Shown: positions 1 to 9,535 of the stretch, in pieces
Position numbering within the stretch: position 1 is the first letter of the stretch
Layout: each line of letters starts with the position of its first letter
Assembly: GCA_903828025.1 (NCBI GenBank)
Contig: CAIKKO010000129.1
Coordinates: 1 to 15,628 of the forward strand
Source: an uncultured Sphingomonadales bacterium
Lineage (GTDB): Bacteria; Pseudomonadota; Alphaproteobacteria; Sphingomonadales; Sphingomonadaceae
DNA: 15,628 bases
Reading direction: 5' to 3'
Made by a program: the position numbers and the translations under genes
The notes under the pieces: model-generated
What the model saw: the letters and a program-made list of their open reading frames with translations, nothing else
What the model was told of the DNA's origin: nothing
Database searches by the model: none

Positions 1-714
1 ATCGAGACGCTGGGCGGCATCATGACCAAGATGATCGACCGCAACACCACGATCCCGACCAAGAAGAGCCAAGTCTACTCGACTGCCGAGGACAACCAGC
101 AGGCGGTGACGATCCGCGTGTTTCAGGGCGAGCGCGAGATGGCGCAGGACAACAAGCTGCTCGGCCAGTTCGATCTCGTCGGCATTCCGTCGGCGCGGCG
201 CGGTGTGCCGCAGATCGAGGTGACGTTCGATATTGACGCCAACGGCATCGTGAACGTGAGCGCCAAAGACAAGGGCACGGGCAAGGAGCAGCAGATCCGC
301 ATTCAGGCCTCGGGCGGGCTCTCGGATGCCGACATCGACCAGATGGTGCGCGATGCCGAGAAGTTTGCCGAAGAGGACAAGAAGCGGCGGGAGAGCGCCG
401 AGGCGCGCAACAACGCCGACAGCCTTGTCCACGCGACCGAGCGGCAGCTTGAGGAGAACGGCGACAAGATCGACGCCGCGCTCAAGAGCGAGATCGAAGC
501 CGCGATTGCCGAGACCAAGACGGCGATCGAGGGCGGCGATGTGGCCGACATGAATGCCACGACCCAGGCCCTGACCGAAAAGGCCATGAAGATGGGTCAG
601 GCGATCTATGAGAAGGAACAGGCCGCAGCGGCTTCTCCGGGTGCAGAAGCCCCGAAGGACGCAGAAGATGTGGTCGATGCCGAGTTCTCGGAAGTCGACG
701 ACAACAAGGCCTGA
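1..714 (+). CDS. dnaK: Molecular chaperone DnaK (Hsp70), C-terminal part
   Basis: This is the end of DnaK, the ATP-driven cytoplasmic Hsp70 that binds exposed hydrophobic stretches of client proteins and works with DnaJ and GrpE. The reading frame is open from base 1 and the first ATG (base 22) lies inside the conserved stretch IETLGGIMTKMI, so the gene is cut by the window edge and 237 residues remain. Visible parts: the beta-sandwich substrate-binding domain (about residues 1-100 of the fragment, with NTTIPTKKSQVYSTAEDNQ, LLGQFDLVGIP and IEVTFDIDANGIVNVSAKD), the alpha-helical lid (about 105-200), and a disordered tail ending VVDAEFSEVDDNKA, which resembles the EEVDDKK-type end seen in proteobacterial DnaK. 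The ATPase domain lies outside the window. It is followed by dnaJ on the same strand, the usual order. The identification is secure. Confidence 0.98.
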   Translation: METLGGIMTKMIDRNTTIPTKKSQVYSTAEDNQQAVTIRVFQGEREMAQDNKLLGQFDLVGIPSARRGVPQIEVTFDIDANGIVNVSAKDKGTGKEQQIRIQASGGLSDADIDQMVRDAEKFAEEDKKRRESAEARNNADSLVHATERQLEENGDKIDAALKSEIEAAIAETKTAIEGGDVADMNATTQALTEKAMKMGQAIYEKEQAAAASPGAEAPKDAEDVVDAEFSEVDDNKA

Positions 715-731
715 TAGGGTACTTTAGCACG

Positions 732-764
732 GGCGCCACTCGCGTTTAGCGCGCGGGTGGCGCC
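732..764 (+). terminator. GC-rich hairpin between dnaK and dnaJ
   Basis: Bases 732-744 and 752-764 form a 13-bp stem (12 Watson-Crick pairs plus one G-U pair at 740/756) around the 7-base loop TTTAGCG. It is by far the strongest structure in the 82-bp dnaK-dnaJ gap. No T-run follows, so it is not a classical intrinsic terminator. I infer that it could attenuate read-through or protect the 3' end of dnaK mRNA, giving more DnaK than DnaJ. The structure is read directly; the role is not proven. Confidence 0.5.
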
Positions 765-786
765 GGTCGTTCGGGGTGGGCGTTTT

Positions 787-790
787 AGGG
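787..790 (+). promoter_or_regulatory. Ribosome binding site that decides the dnaJ start
   Basis: AGGG lies 6 bases before the ATG at 797, with a second AGG at 792-794. An upstream in-frame GTG at 776 would add seven residues (MGVLGQA) not expected in DnaJ and has no better ribosome binding site, so 797 is preferred. Confidence 0.6.
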
Positions 791-796
791 CAGGCG

Positions 797-1927
797 ATGG
801 CAACCGAAACTGATCTTTACGAGCTGCTCGAAGTCGAGCGCAGCGCCGACGACAAGACGATCAAGTCGTCGTACCGCCGCCTCGCGATGAAGTTTCACCC
901 GGACAAGAACCCCGGGTGCGCCGATAGCGAGGCCAAGTTCAAGGCGATCAGCGCGGCCTACGCGTGCCTGTCCGATCCGCAGAAGCGCGCGGCTTATGAC
1001 CAGTATGGCCACGCTGCGTTCCAGCAGGGCGGTCCGGGCGGTGGCGGCGGATTTGGCGGCGGCGGCGATTTCGGCGATCTTGGCGATATCTTCGAGACGA
1101 TCTTCGGCGGCGCATTCGGCGGCGGGCGTCAGCAGGCGCGGCGCGGTGCAGACCTCCGCTATGATATGGAAATCACGCTCGAAGAGGCGTTCCACGGCAA
1201 GGCGGCCGAAATCACGGTGGAAGTGGCACAAAGCTGCCAGCCCTGCGGCGGCAGCGGCGCGACGCCGGGCACCTCTGCGCGGCGCTGCAATCTTTGCGGC
1301 GGGCACGGCAAGGTCCGCGCGCAGCAGGGCTTCTTCATGGTCGAGCGCACCTGCCCGACCTGCCATGGCCGCGGCGAAGTGATCGAAAGCCCGTGCCGCA
1401 ATTGCCGCGGCGAAGGCCGGGTCGATGCTGAGCAGAAGCTTGAAGTCGCGATCCCTGCCGGTGTCGATAACGGCACGCGCATCCGGCTTGCCGGCAAGGG
1501 TGAGGCGGGGCCATTTGGCGCGCCTCCGGGCGATCTCTACATTTTCCTCCACGTTTCGCGGCACCGCGTGTTCGAGCGCGAAGGCACGACTTTGCTCACG
1601 CGCTGCCCGATCAGCATCACGACGGCGGCGCTCGGCGGACAGATCGAAATCCCGGGGCTCGACGGCGCGCGTCACGCCATTGACATTCCGGCGGGCATCC
1701 AATCGGGCAAGCAGCTACGCAAGCGCGGTGCGGGCATGCCGGTGCTGCAGGGGCGCGGTTCGGGCGATCTCGTGGTGGAAATTCAGGTCGAGACTCCGAC
1801 CAAGCTGACCGCCCGCCAGCGCGAACTGCTCCGCGAGTTTCAGGCGAGCGAGACGGGCGAGGAAAGCCCTCAGTCAAAAGGGTTCTTCGACCGGCTCAAG
1901 GATGTGTGGAGCGACCTGACGGAGTAA
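797..1927 (+). CDS. dnaJ: Molecular chaperone DnaJ (Hsp40)
   Basis: Type I Hsp40 co-chaperone: it delivers unfolded clients to DnaK and stimulates DnaK ATP hydrolysis in the cytoplasm. The protein has 376 residues, the normal length. The J domain (about 1-72) carries the essential HPD motif at residues 34-36 (KFHPDKNPG). A Gly/Phe-rich linker follows (about 75-115). The zinc-binding domain has all four CxxCxGxG motifs: CQPCGGSG, CNLCGGHG, CPTCHGRG and CRNCRGEG. The C-terminal substrate-binding and dimerisation domains complete the protein. The start at ATG 797 fits the conserved start just before the J domain. The J domain also has two cysteines (C41 in NPGC, C57 in AYACLSD), which I believe are common in sphingomonad DnaJ. 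It is probably co-transcribed with dnaK, possibly attenuated by the intervening hairpin. Identification is secure. Confidence 0.98.
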   Translation: MATETDLYELLEVERSADDKTIKSSYRRLAMKFHPDKNPGCADSEAKFKAISAAYACLSDPQKRAAYDQYGHAAFQQGGPGGGGGFGGGGDFGDLGDIFETIFGGAFGGGRQQARRGADLRYDMEITLEEAFHGKAAEITVEVAQSCQPCGGSGATPGTSARRCNLCGGHGKVRAQQGFFMVERTCPTCHGRGEVIESPCRNCRGEGRVDAEQKLEVAIPAGVDNGTRIRLAGKGEAGPFGAPPGDLYIFLHVSRHRVFEREGTTLLTRCPISITTAALGGQIEIPGLDGARHAIDIPAGIQSGKQLRKRGAGMPVLQGRGSGDLVVEIQVETPTKLTARQRELLREFQASETGEESPQSKGFFDRLKDVWSDLTE

Positions 1928-1945
1928 TCCGTCGTGGTTAAGCCT

Positions 1946-1968
1946 CGGGGTGAGCCGGGCCCACCCCG
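1946..1968. terminator. Hairpin 1 at the dnaJ / patatin convergent junction
   Basis: CGGGGTG (1946-1952) and CACCCCG (1962-1968) are exact inverted repeats around a 9-base loop, 19 bases after the dnaJ stop. No T-run follows on either strand. Its position between convergent genes suggests a role in transcript ending, which is inferred. Confidence 0.4.
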
Positions 1969-1969
1969 G

Positions 1970-1992
1970 CCCCTCCCGCATGCGGGAGTGGG
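1970..1992. terminator. Hairpin 2: perfect palindrome at the convergent junction
   Basis: CTCCCGCA (1973-1980) abuts its exact reverse complement TGCGGGAG (1981-1988), a perfect 16-base palindrome. It extends by CCC/GGG (1970-1972 with 1990-1992) if T1989 is bulged. An RNA form would need to open a few central pairs for a loop. It lies 18-37 bases beyond the patatin stop in the minus direction, and it also lies downstream of dnaJ. It is a plausible two-way terminator or 3'-end stabiliser without a U-tract. Confidence 0.4.
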
Positions 1993-2006
1993 GAAAATGT
2001 CTCGCC

Positions 2007-4346
2007 CTATCCTTGCGCAAACGCGGCGTGGACTTCGGCCACGATCCGTTCGAGCATGTCCGGCTCGGCAGTCAGGCGCGGTTTTTCCTCGTCCAGAATG
2101 GCGAGGAACATGTCGCGTTTGAACAGGCAGACCACGCTTTGCGGCAATGGCGGTTCGGCTGTCGAAGCGATGAGGTCGATGGTGCGTTCCGCGCCATGCA
2201 GACGGCCCCAGAGGTAGTCATTTTCACGGTACGCGCGCGCGAAAAACGCGCCGAAGTGGAAAAACTCGATGCCCTTGAGGCAGGCGAGCGTACCGCCGGG
2301 GCGGATCGTGGTCGCGTCTTCGGGCGAGATGCGGTCGACTTTGACCGGATCGAACTCGCCCATGCCTTCGCCTTGCAGCAGCGGCAGCGTGGCGACATCG
2401 TAGAACGGGAAGCCGAGATAGGCATAGAGAAAGCGGCGGCGCAGCGGCTTGCTCATCGCCTTCAGCCCCTCAACGATCATCGCATCGACCGCGATATCAA
2501 TGGCTTTGAGATCGCGCCGCGCGGCAATTTCGGCAAGCACTTCGCCGGGGCGGGTGAGAGCATTGGCTGCGATCTGGGCGAAATCCTCTCCATGGCCGGT
2601 GTCCAGCCCGGCGGCGGTCTGCTTTGCCTGATAGAGCGCCTGCGCGCGGTAGACCATGTCGCGCGCGGCTTCGCGCTCGGCGGGGGCGATGCCCTCTGCC
2701 TCGTCCCAATCCTGCGTCAGCCGCCGCGCCAGCAGCTTGAGCCGCCGGATGCGGAACGCGAGATCGTGCGCGCGGAAAAAGGCGATGGCCTCGTCCGTTG
2801 CGCCGCCTTTGGCCAGCGCCAGCCGGTCGAAGCCCAGCGTGGCGAGATGGGCCCAAAGCGCTGTCTCGACCGCGCCGCGCAGCGGCACATCGGGCATCGC
2901 CTCGGCCACCACTTCGGCGAGCGCGGCGACAACCCCGGCGAGCTTGACTTGCGCATAGCCGTGGAAGGCGAACCCGGCCTGTTCGGCGGCGGCCTGCTGG
3001 GCCTTGGCACGCCAGGCGGTGAGGCGTTTGGCGCTCGGCTGATCGAAAAACACGGTGTAGCCGAACAGCCGTTCGACGGCGGTGTCGATCTCGCCGCGCA
3101 AGCTGTCGACGATCATGCGCAGCCGCGCCCGCTCGCGCGATTGGGCCTCCAGCGCTTCGAGGTTGTCGCGGATCGGCTGTTCGCGCGGGATCGACGAGAG
3201 CGAGCCGAAAATCGCGGAGAAAAACCCGACCGAGCGTTCCATCGGACCCGGCCCGGTCGCATCGGGGAGGCGCATGCGGTCCGGGCTGGGGTCGATATAG
3301 ACGAAGCGGCGATCGACTTCGCGCTGTGCGGGTCTGTCGCGTAGCACGGCCATGGCCGGGGCGAACGGCCGGTTGACCAGCACTGCGCCATCGACCAGCG
3401 CGACCTCGTCCAGCTGGCCGCGCTTCCAGCGGCTGGGCATCACGCGCTTGAGGAAGGCCTCGCGCCCGGCCCACGCCATGCCGCGCTCGGCCGTGAGCCG
3501 GTCGATCTCGCGCAGCATGAGCGGGGGGAATGCGCCGGGAAAGCTCGCTGTGGCGCGCGCGGCCAGAACCAGTTCGGCCCGCTCGGCAAGGTCTTCGCCG
3601 GTTGTGGCGGCAGCGCGGCGAAAGCCGATGGCAAGGCGGTGTTCGCTTTCTTCGACCACCGGCGGGCTGTTGAGCTTGAGGTCCTCAAGGTGGCCGTTGA
3701 AATCGGTCGCGGTGACCAGCAGGTCGAGCGGGTGGCCCGGCGGCAGCAGCGGCGGGCCGGCTGGTTGCTCGTTCGCCATGGCCTCCAGCGCCTCGGCCAG
3801 CAGGTGCGAGAAACCGATCCCGCTGAACGGCGGGGCAAACCAGCGCGCGCGGATGAGGTGCGAGACTTTGAGCCGCACTTCGGCGCGGGTGCCCTTGGCG
3901 ACCGTGCGGCTGACCACATTGCCCGGCTGCTTAAGTACGAACCAAACGATCGGCTGCGCCCAGAACTTGGCGAAGCGGCTCCACGGCCGCGCATCCGGAT
4001 CGAGCAGGACTTCGATATCCGCCTTCTCGAGCCACAGGCGGGTCAGCGGCTCCAGACTCTGCCCGCTGGCCAGCGCCTGCGCGAGGAACACGCCGTTGAT
4101 CCCGCCCGCGCTTGCGCCCGAAATGATATCGGGAATGATCCGCAGCCCCAGTTCGCGGGTCTGGGCGAGGGTTTCCAGCAGGCGGTGATAGACCGCTTCC
4201 GCACCGCGCCCCGGGGGGCCGCCTTGATGAAACGCGCGGCTGGCGCGCGTGGCGTACCAGATCTCCTTGGTCACACCGTGCATGTAGACCGCCAGGCTGA
4301 TCCCGCCGTAGCACACCAGCGCGAGCCGCAGTTCCTTTTGCCGCAT
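2007..4346 (-). CDS. Patatin-related phospholipase-like protein
   Basis: A 779-residue protein of the large patatin-related family (TIGR03607-like, with a DUF3376-type C-terminal region). Patatins are serine lipid acyl hydrolases (phospholipase A type) with a Ser-Asp dyad. Visible here: an oxyanion-hole segment near the N-terminus (CYGGISLAVYMHG, residues 12-24), the nucleophile elbow G-A-S-A-G with Ser79, and the DGA motif with Asp319 (VALVDGAVLVNRPF). All key residues are present, so it should be active; the substrate is unknown. The roughly 450-residue C-terminal half is alpha-helical in look and lacks a motif I recognise. There is no signal peptide, so it is probably cytoplasmic or at the inner membrane face. 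The start at 4346 is chosen because MRQKELRLALVCYGG matches the usual family start. A possible 47-residue extension from 4487 is basic, low in conservation signals and covers the promoter region. It is convergent with dnaJ and divergent from the sugar transferase gene. Confidence 0.88.
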   Translation of the reverse strand: MRQKELRLALVCYGGISLAVYMHGVTKEIWYATRASRAFHQGGPPGRGAEAVYHRLLETLAQTRELGLRIIPDIISGASAGGINGVFLAQALASGQSLEPLTRLWLEKADIEVLLDPDARPWSRFAKFWAQPIVWFVLKQPGNVVSRTVAKGTRAEVRLKVSHLIRARWFAPPFSGIGFSHLLAEALEAMANEQPAGPPLLPPGHPLDLLVTATDFNGHLEDLKLNSPPVVEESEHRLAIGFRRAAATTGEDLAERAELVLAARATASFPGAFPPLMLREIDRLTAERGMAWAGREAFLKRVMPSRWKRGQLDEVALVDGAVLVNRPFAPAMAVLRDRPAQREVDRRFVYIDPSPDRMRLPDATGPGPMERSVGFFSAIFGSLSSIPREQPIRDNLEALEAQSRERARLRMIVDSLRGEIDTAVERLFGYTVFFDQPSAKRLTAWRAKAQQAAAEQAGFAFHGYAQVKLAGVVAALAEVVAEAMPDVPLRGAVETALWAHLATLGFDRLALAKGGATDEAIAFFRAHDLAFRIRRLKLLARRLTQDWDEAEGIAPAEREAARDMVYRAQALYQAKQTAAGLDTGHGEDFAQIAANALTRPGEVLAEIAARRDLKAIDIAVDAMIVEGLKAMSKPLRRRFLYAYLGFPFYDVATLPLLQGEGMGEFDPVKVDRISPEDATTIRPGGTLACLKGIEFFHFGAFFARAYRENDYLWGRLHGAERTIDLIASTAEPPLPQSVVCLFKRDMFLAILDEEKPRLTAEPDMLERIVAEVHAAFAQG

Positions 4347-4581
4347 GACCCTAACATGCCAGCGAATGCGCCGTTTCGCCAGTGCGGCCGATGCATAAGT
4401 GTATGCTGTAAACCGGGCCGACAAAATTGCAGCACGGCGCGATGGCCCGCACGTATTTTTAGGGGTTTTTACGGTTAACATCTCCAAATGGGCTGTCAGA
4501 TTTACCGACGCTTTACCCCTCCGGGCCTAAAACACGGTGACGAGGCCCAAGCCGGGCCCCAAGCCGGGTAATTGCGCCGCC
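4347..4581. other. Divergent intergenic region with AT-rich block
   Basis: This 235-bp gap separates the patatin gene (leftward) from the sugar-transferase operon (rightward) and should hold both promoters. Its clearest feature is an AT-rich stretch at 4454-4480, standing out from GC-rich surroundings: TATTTTTAGGGG, then TTTTTACGG, then the palindrome GTTAAC (4474-4479). Further right, CCCAAGCCGGG occurs twice (4546-4556 and 4558-4568) just before the operon start, and GGGCCT (4523-4528) can pair with AGGCCC (4543-4548) in the mRNA leader. I cannot assign a convincing -35/-10 pair. No correctly spaced sigma-54 site is visible. Confidence 0.45.
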
Positions 4582-5967
4582 ATGATCCGCCTGTTCAAAC
4601 TCTATATTCCCAACGCGGTGTTCCTGCTGGCGCTGCTCGATTTCGTGTTGCTGATTGCGGCGGGCGAACTGGGCTGGATGGTGCGCGCGCACCAGATCGG
4701 CATTGATGGCGGCGATGTGGCGGATCGCTGGATACCGCTGCTGATTTTCGCGGTGCTGGTGCAGACCGCGATGATTGCGGTCGGGGTCTATGGGTCGGAC
4801 TCGCTGCGTTCGATGCGCTATGCCACGGCGCGGCTGATGGTGGCGATCAGTCTGGGGATCATCGCGCTTTCGGTCGTCTATTTCCTGATTCCGGGGCGCA
4901 CGCTCTGGCGCTCCAACTTGCTCTACGCGATGTTCATCGCGATGGCGCTGATGGTGTTTATCCGCATCCTGCTGGGCGGCCTGCTCGGCACGGCGGTGTT
5001 CCGGCGGCGAGTGCTGGTGCTGGGCGCGGGCGACCGTGCCGAACGGCTGCGCCAGCTGGGTGAGAAACCTGAATCGGGTTTCGTGATCGTGGGCTATGTC
5101 GGGATGAGCGACAGCACGCATGTGATCAAGGAAGCGATCAACCGCTCCGCGATCCACAACCTGACGCGCTATGTCGAGAATCTGGGCGTGAGCGAGGTCG
5201 TGCTGGCGCTGGAAGAGCGGCGCAATGCGCTGCCGCTTAAGGACCTGCTGCGGATCAAGACTACCGGGGTCCACGTCAACGACTTCTCCACTTTCATGGA
5301 GCGCGAGACGGGCCGCGTTGATCTCGATACGGTCAACCCGAGCTGGCTGATCTTTTCGGACGGGTTCTCGTCCGGCCGGATGATTTCGAGCGCGATGAAG
5401 CGCCTGTTCGATATCGCCGTCAGCATGCTCCTGCTGTGCCTGACCGCGCCGGTGATCGTGCTGTTTGCGCTGCTGGTGAAGCTGGATAGCCGCGGCCCCG
5501 CGTTCTTCCGCCAGACCCGCGTCGGGCTTTATGGCCAGAACTTCAGCCTCGTCAAACTGCGCTCGATGCGCACCGATGCCGAGAAGGGGGGCGCGCAGTG
5601 GGCCGCCAAGGACGATCCGCGCGTGACCCGGATCGGCAAGCTGATCCGCAAGCTGCGCATCGACGAGCTGCCGCAAGCCTGGACCGTGCTCAAGGGCGAA
5701 ATGAGCTTTGTCGGCCCGCGCCCTGAGCGGCCCGAGTTCGTCTCCGATCTTGAGGAGCAGCTGCCCTATTATGCCGAACGCCACATGGTGAAGCCGGGCA
5801 TCACCGGTTGGGCGCAGATCAACTATCCTTACGGGGCCTCGATCGAGGATTCGCGCCACAAGCTCGAATACGACCTCTATTATGCCAAGAATTACTCGCC
5901 GTTCCTCGACCTCCTGATCCTCCTCCAGACGCTGCGTGTGGTGCTCTGGAACGAGGGTGCGCGCTGA
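4582..5967 (+). CDS. XrtA/PEP-CTERM-type exopolysaccharide sugar transferase
   Basis: A 461-residue inner-membrane enzyme of the polyprenyl-phosphate hexose-1-phosphate transferase family (PF02397; TIGR03013-like, the form tied to XrtA/PEP-CTERM systems). It should transfer a sugar phosphate from a nucleotide sugar to undecaprenyl phosphate, the first step of exopolysaccharide repeat-unit assembly. The N-terminal part has about four or five membrane segments (roughly residues 10-28, 50-68, 86-104, 110-135), followed by a CoA-binding-like/Rossmann region that starts RRRVLVLGAGDRAERLR. The catalytic domain starts at KRLFDIAVS (residue 273), preceding another membrane helix. It has KLRSMRTDAE, DELPQAW (Asp361-Glu362), SFVGPRPERPEF (residues 375-386) and KPGITGWAQI. 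The ATG at 4582 fits the family start (MIRLFKLYIPNAV) but has only a poor ribosome binding site. A GTG at 4537 would add MTRPKPGPKPGNCAA. First gene of the prsK-prsR operon. Confidence 0.93.
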   Translation: MIRLFKLYIPNAVFLLALLDFVLLIAAGELGWMVRAHQIGIDGGDVADRWIPLLIFAVLVQTAMIAVGVYGSDSLRSMRYATARLMVAISLGIIALSVVYFLIPGRTLWRSNLLYAMFIAMALMVFIRILLGGLLGTAVFRRRVLVLGAGDRAERLRQLGEKPESGFVIVGYVGMSDSTHVIKEAINRSAIHNLTRYVENLGVSEVVLALEERRNALPLKDLLRIKTTGVHVNDFSTFMERETGRVDLDTVNPSWLIFSDGFSSGRMISSAMKRLFDIAVSMLLLCLTAPVIVLFALLVKLDSRGPAFFRQTRVGLYGQNFSLVKLRSMRTDAEKGGAQWAAKDDPRVTRIGKLIRKLRIDELPQAWTVLKGEMSFVGPRPERPEFVSDLEEQLPYYAERHMVKPGITGWAQINYPYGASIEDSRHKLEYDLYYAKNYSPFLDLLILLQTLRVVLWNEGAR

Positions 5968-5978
5968 TCGCCCGGATC

Positions 5979-5983
5979 GAGGA
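5979..5983 (+). promoter_or_regulatory. Ribosome binding site that decides the prsK start
   Basis: GAGGA lies 7 bases before the ATG at 5991. The open frame reaches back to 5808 inside the sugar-transferase gene, but that extension is Arg/Pro-rich and unlike a membrane sensor, so 5991 is the likely start. Confidence 0.65.
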
Positions 5984-5990
5984 CGCGCGC

Positions 5991-8155
5991 ATGCACAGCC
6001 CGCTTGGATGGACCGGCCTTAGCCAATGGAGCTTCCTCGTCGCGGCGTTCGCGGCGATGCTGCTGACGGTGTGGATGGTTGATCGCTCGCGGCGCGGCAA
6101 GGATAGCAGCCGCGCGGTCATGGCCGCGCTTACGCTGAGCACGCTATGGGCGCTGGTCGCGACCGGGGTCGGGCAGGGCGCGCTTGTCACCCAGTTGCTC
6201 GAAGTGGCGCGCAATCTCGGCTGGCTGACGGTGGTCTATTCGCTGTTCGCGCGCGACAACCGCCACACCACCGTGGTGCAGGTCCGGCCCGTGCTGGCGG
6301 TGCTGGCGATGCTCGAGCTGTTCCAGCTTGTGCTGATGCTGCTGACGATGCGCTATGCGGCGTTCCAGCCCGCGACCGCGATGATCTTCCAGCTCTCGGT
6401 CATGTTCCGCCTGCTGCTGACGACCGGCGCGCTGGTGCTGGTCCACAACCTCTATGCCGGGGCGATCAGCGGGCAACGCGATGCGGTGCGCTGGACCGCG
6501 CTCGCGCTCGCGCTGATGTGGGGCTACGACCTCAACTTCTACACGATCGCCTATCTCGGCCGCATGGTGCCGGTGGAAATGGCCGCGCTGCGCGGTGTGG
6601 CCCAGATCCTTACGGTACTGCTGCTGGCCGTGGGGTCGATGCGCGGCGGGTCTGCCTTGCGCTTCTCACCCAGCCGCGCGGTGGCGTTCCAGTCGCTCTC
6701 GCTGCTGGTGATCGGCGGTTACCTGCTCCTGATGGTCGCGGCGGCGCAATCGGTGGCCTGGCTGGGCGGCGATGTCAGCCAGCTCGCCCAACTCGGCTTT
6801 GCTTTTGCGACCACAATCGTGATCCTGGCGCTGGTGCCCTCGGGGCGTCTGCGCGGCTGGATCAACGTGATGCTGGCCAAGCACTTCTTCCAGCACCGCT
6901 ATGACTACCGCGCCGAATGGCAGCGGTTCACCCGCACGATCGGGCGTGGCGGCGCCAATGCGCTGCCGCTGCATGCGCGCGTGGTGCAGGCGCTCGCGGA
7001 CATCACCGACAGCGCCTCGGGCGTCATGCTGATCCCGGCAGAGGGCGGCGATCTCGCGCTTGGCGCACGCTGGAACTGGCCGACGCTCGATGTGCCGACC
7101 GAGGCGATGCCCGCCGCGACGGCGCTGTTCTTCGAACGGCGCGGCTTTATCGTTGATCTGGACGAAGTGCGCGCCGGGGTCGACCATGAGGGCGAATGCG
7201 CGCTGATGCCGCGCTGGATGATCGAGGAGCACGGGGCCTGGGCGCTGGTGCCATTGCTGCACTATGACCGGCTCGTCGGCCTCGTCGTGCTGGGCCGTCC
7301 GCCGCTTGCGCGCAAGCTCGATTGGGAAGATTTCGACCTGCTGCGCGTGGTCGGCCAGCAGCTGGCGAGCTATATCGCCGAACACAACGGCCAGGTTGCG
7401 CTGCTCGATGCCAGCCGCTTCGACGAATTCAATCGCCGGATCGCGTTCGTGATGCACGATATCAAGAACCTCGCGAGCCAGCTAGCGCTGCTCGCGCGCA
7501 ATGCCGAACGCCACGCGGACAACCCCGAGTTCCGCAAGGACATGCTCGTTACGCTGACCAATTCGGCCGACAAGCTCGGCGCGCTGCTGGCGCGGCTTTC
7601 GCGCTACGGTGCTGGCAATGTCCAGCAACTGGAACCCGTCGATGCGGCCGAATGCATCGCCGCAATCGCCGCGCGCTACCGGGGGGCTGGCGGCGAATGC
7701 CAGATCTATGTGACCGATGCGCAGGAATGCCTTGTGCTCGCCAACCGTGAGACGCTCGAGCAAGTGCTGATGCACCTGGTCCAGAACGCCATCGACGCGA
7801 GCCAGCCCGGCATGGCGGTGTTCCTCCAGACCCGCCTCGACGGGCTGAGCGGTGTGATCGAAGTGGCCGATACCGGCTGCGGCATGAGCGCGGACTTTGT
7901 GCGCAACCGCCTGTTCAAGCCGTTCGTTTCGACCAAGGCCGGGGGGTTTGGCATCGGGGCGTTCGAGGCGCGCGAACTGGTGCGCGCGATGCATGGCCGG
8001 CTCGATGTCGAGAGCCGCGAGGGCCTCGGTAGCCGGTTCTGCGTGCGCCTTCCGCTCGCCGCGACGGCTGAACTCGCTGATACGCTCGGCGATCCGCCAG
8101 ATCCGCATTCCCCGCAGGGCAAGCTCGAAAACAAGCCAGAAAACAAAAAGGTGGC

Positions 8156-8159
<4 letters not shown>
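5991..8159 (+). CDS. prsK: PrsK-like membrane histidine kinase (XrtA/PEP-CTERM system)
   Basis: A 722-residue sensor kinase in the inner membrane, expected to phosphorylate the response regulator encoded next. The N-terminal third has about eight or nine membrane helices (roughly residues 12-290), ending at the linker KHFFQHRYDYRAEWQRF typical of PrsK. A GAF-like domain follows (about 325-470). The phospho-acceptor region is a variant H-box, FVMHDIKNLASQL, with His489. The ATPase domain has the N box (HLVQNAIDAS, Asn599), G1 (VADTGCGMS, Asp627) and G2 (GGFGIGAFEARELV, from Gly651), ending in ESREGLGSRFCVRLPL. All catalytic boxes are present. It starts 23 bp after the sugar transferase stop and its own stop overlaps the next start (ATGA), so the sensor and regulator are made together. 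The signal sensed is unknown. The name rests on domain order, linker and neighbours. Confidence 0.9.

Positions 8160-9535
<1,376 letters not shown>

Noticed and set aside
1950..3344. 464-codon open frame on the plus strand opposite the patatin gene
   Set aside because: Antisense shadow: low-complexity Gly/Arg/Glu composition and no motif, whereas the minus strand encodes an intact hydrolase.
4415..4432. Possible sigma-54 promoter GGG...TTGC upstream of the exopolysaccharide operon
   Set aside because: The GG and GC elements (4416-4417 and 4429-4430) are separated by 11 bases instead of the required 10, and sigma-54 promoters are strict about spacing; the rest of the -24 box matches poorly.
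4347..4487. 47-residue N-terminal extension of the patatin protein from an ATG at 4487
   Set aside because: The extension is basic and lacks family similarity, while the shorter start begins exactly at the conserved family N-terminus and leaves room for promoters.
4513..5859. 448-codon open frame on the minus strand over the sugar transferase gene
   Set aside because: It is a mirror of a strongly coding plus-strand gene; the product is a His/Gln/Arg/Asp-rich sequence of the kind made by complementing hydrophobic codons in high-GC DNA, with no domain.
5808..5990. Extension of prsK back into the sugar transferase gene
   Set aside because: The added residues are Arg/Pro-rich and unlike a membrane sensor N-terminus; ATG 5991 has GAGGA at good spacing.
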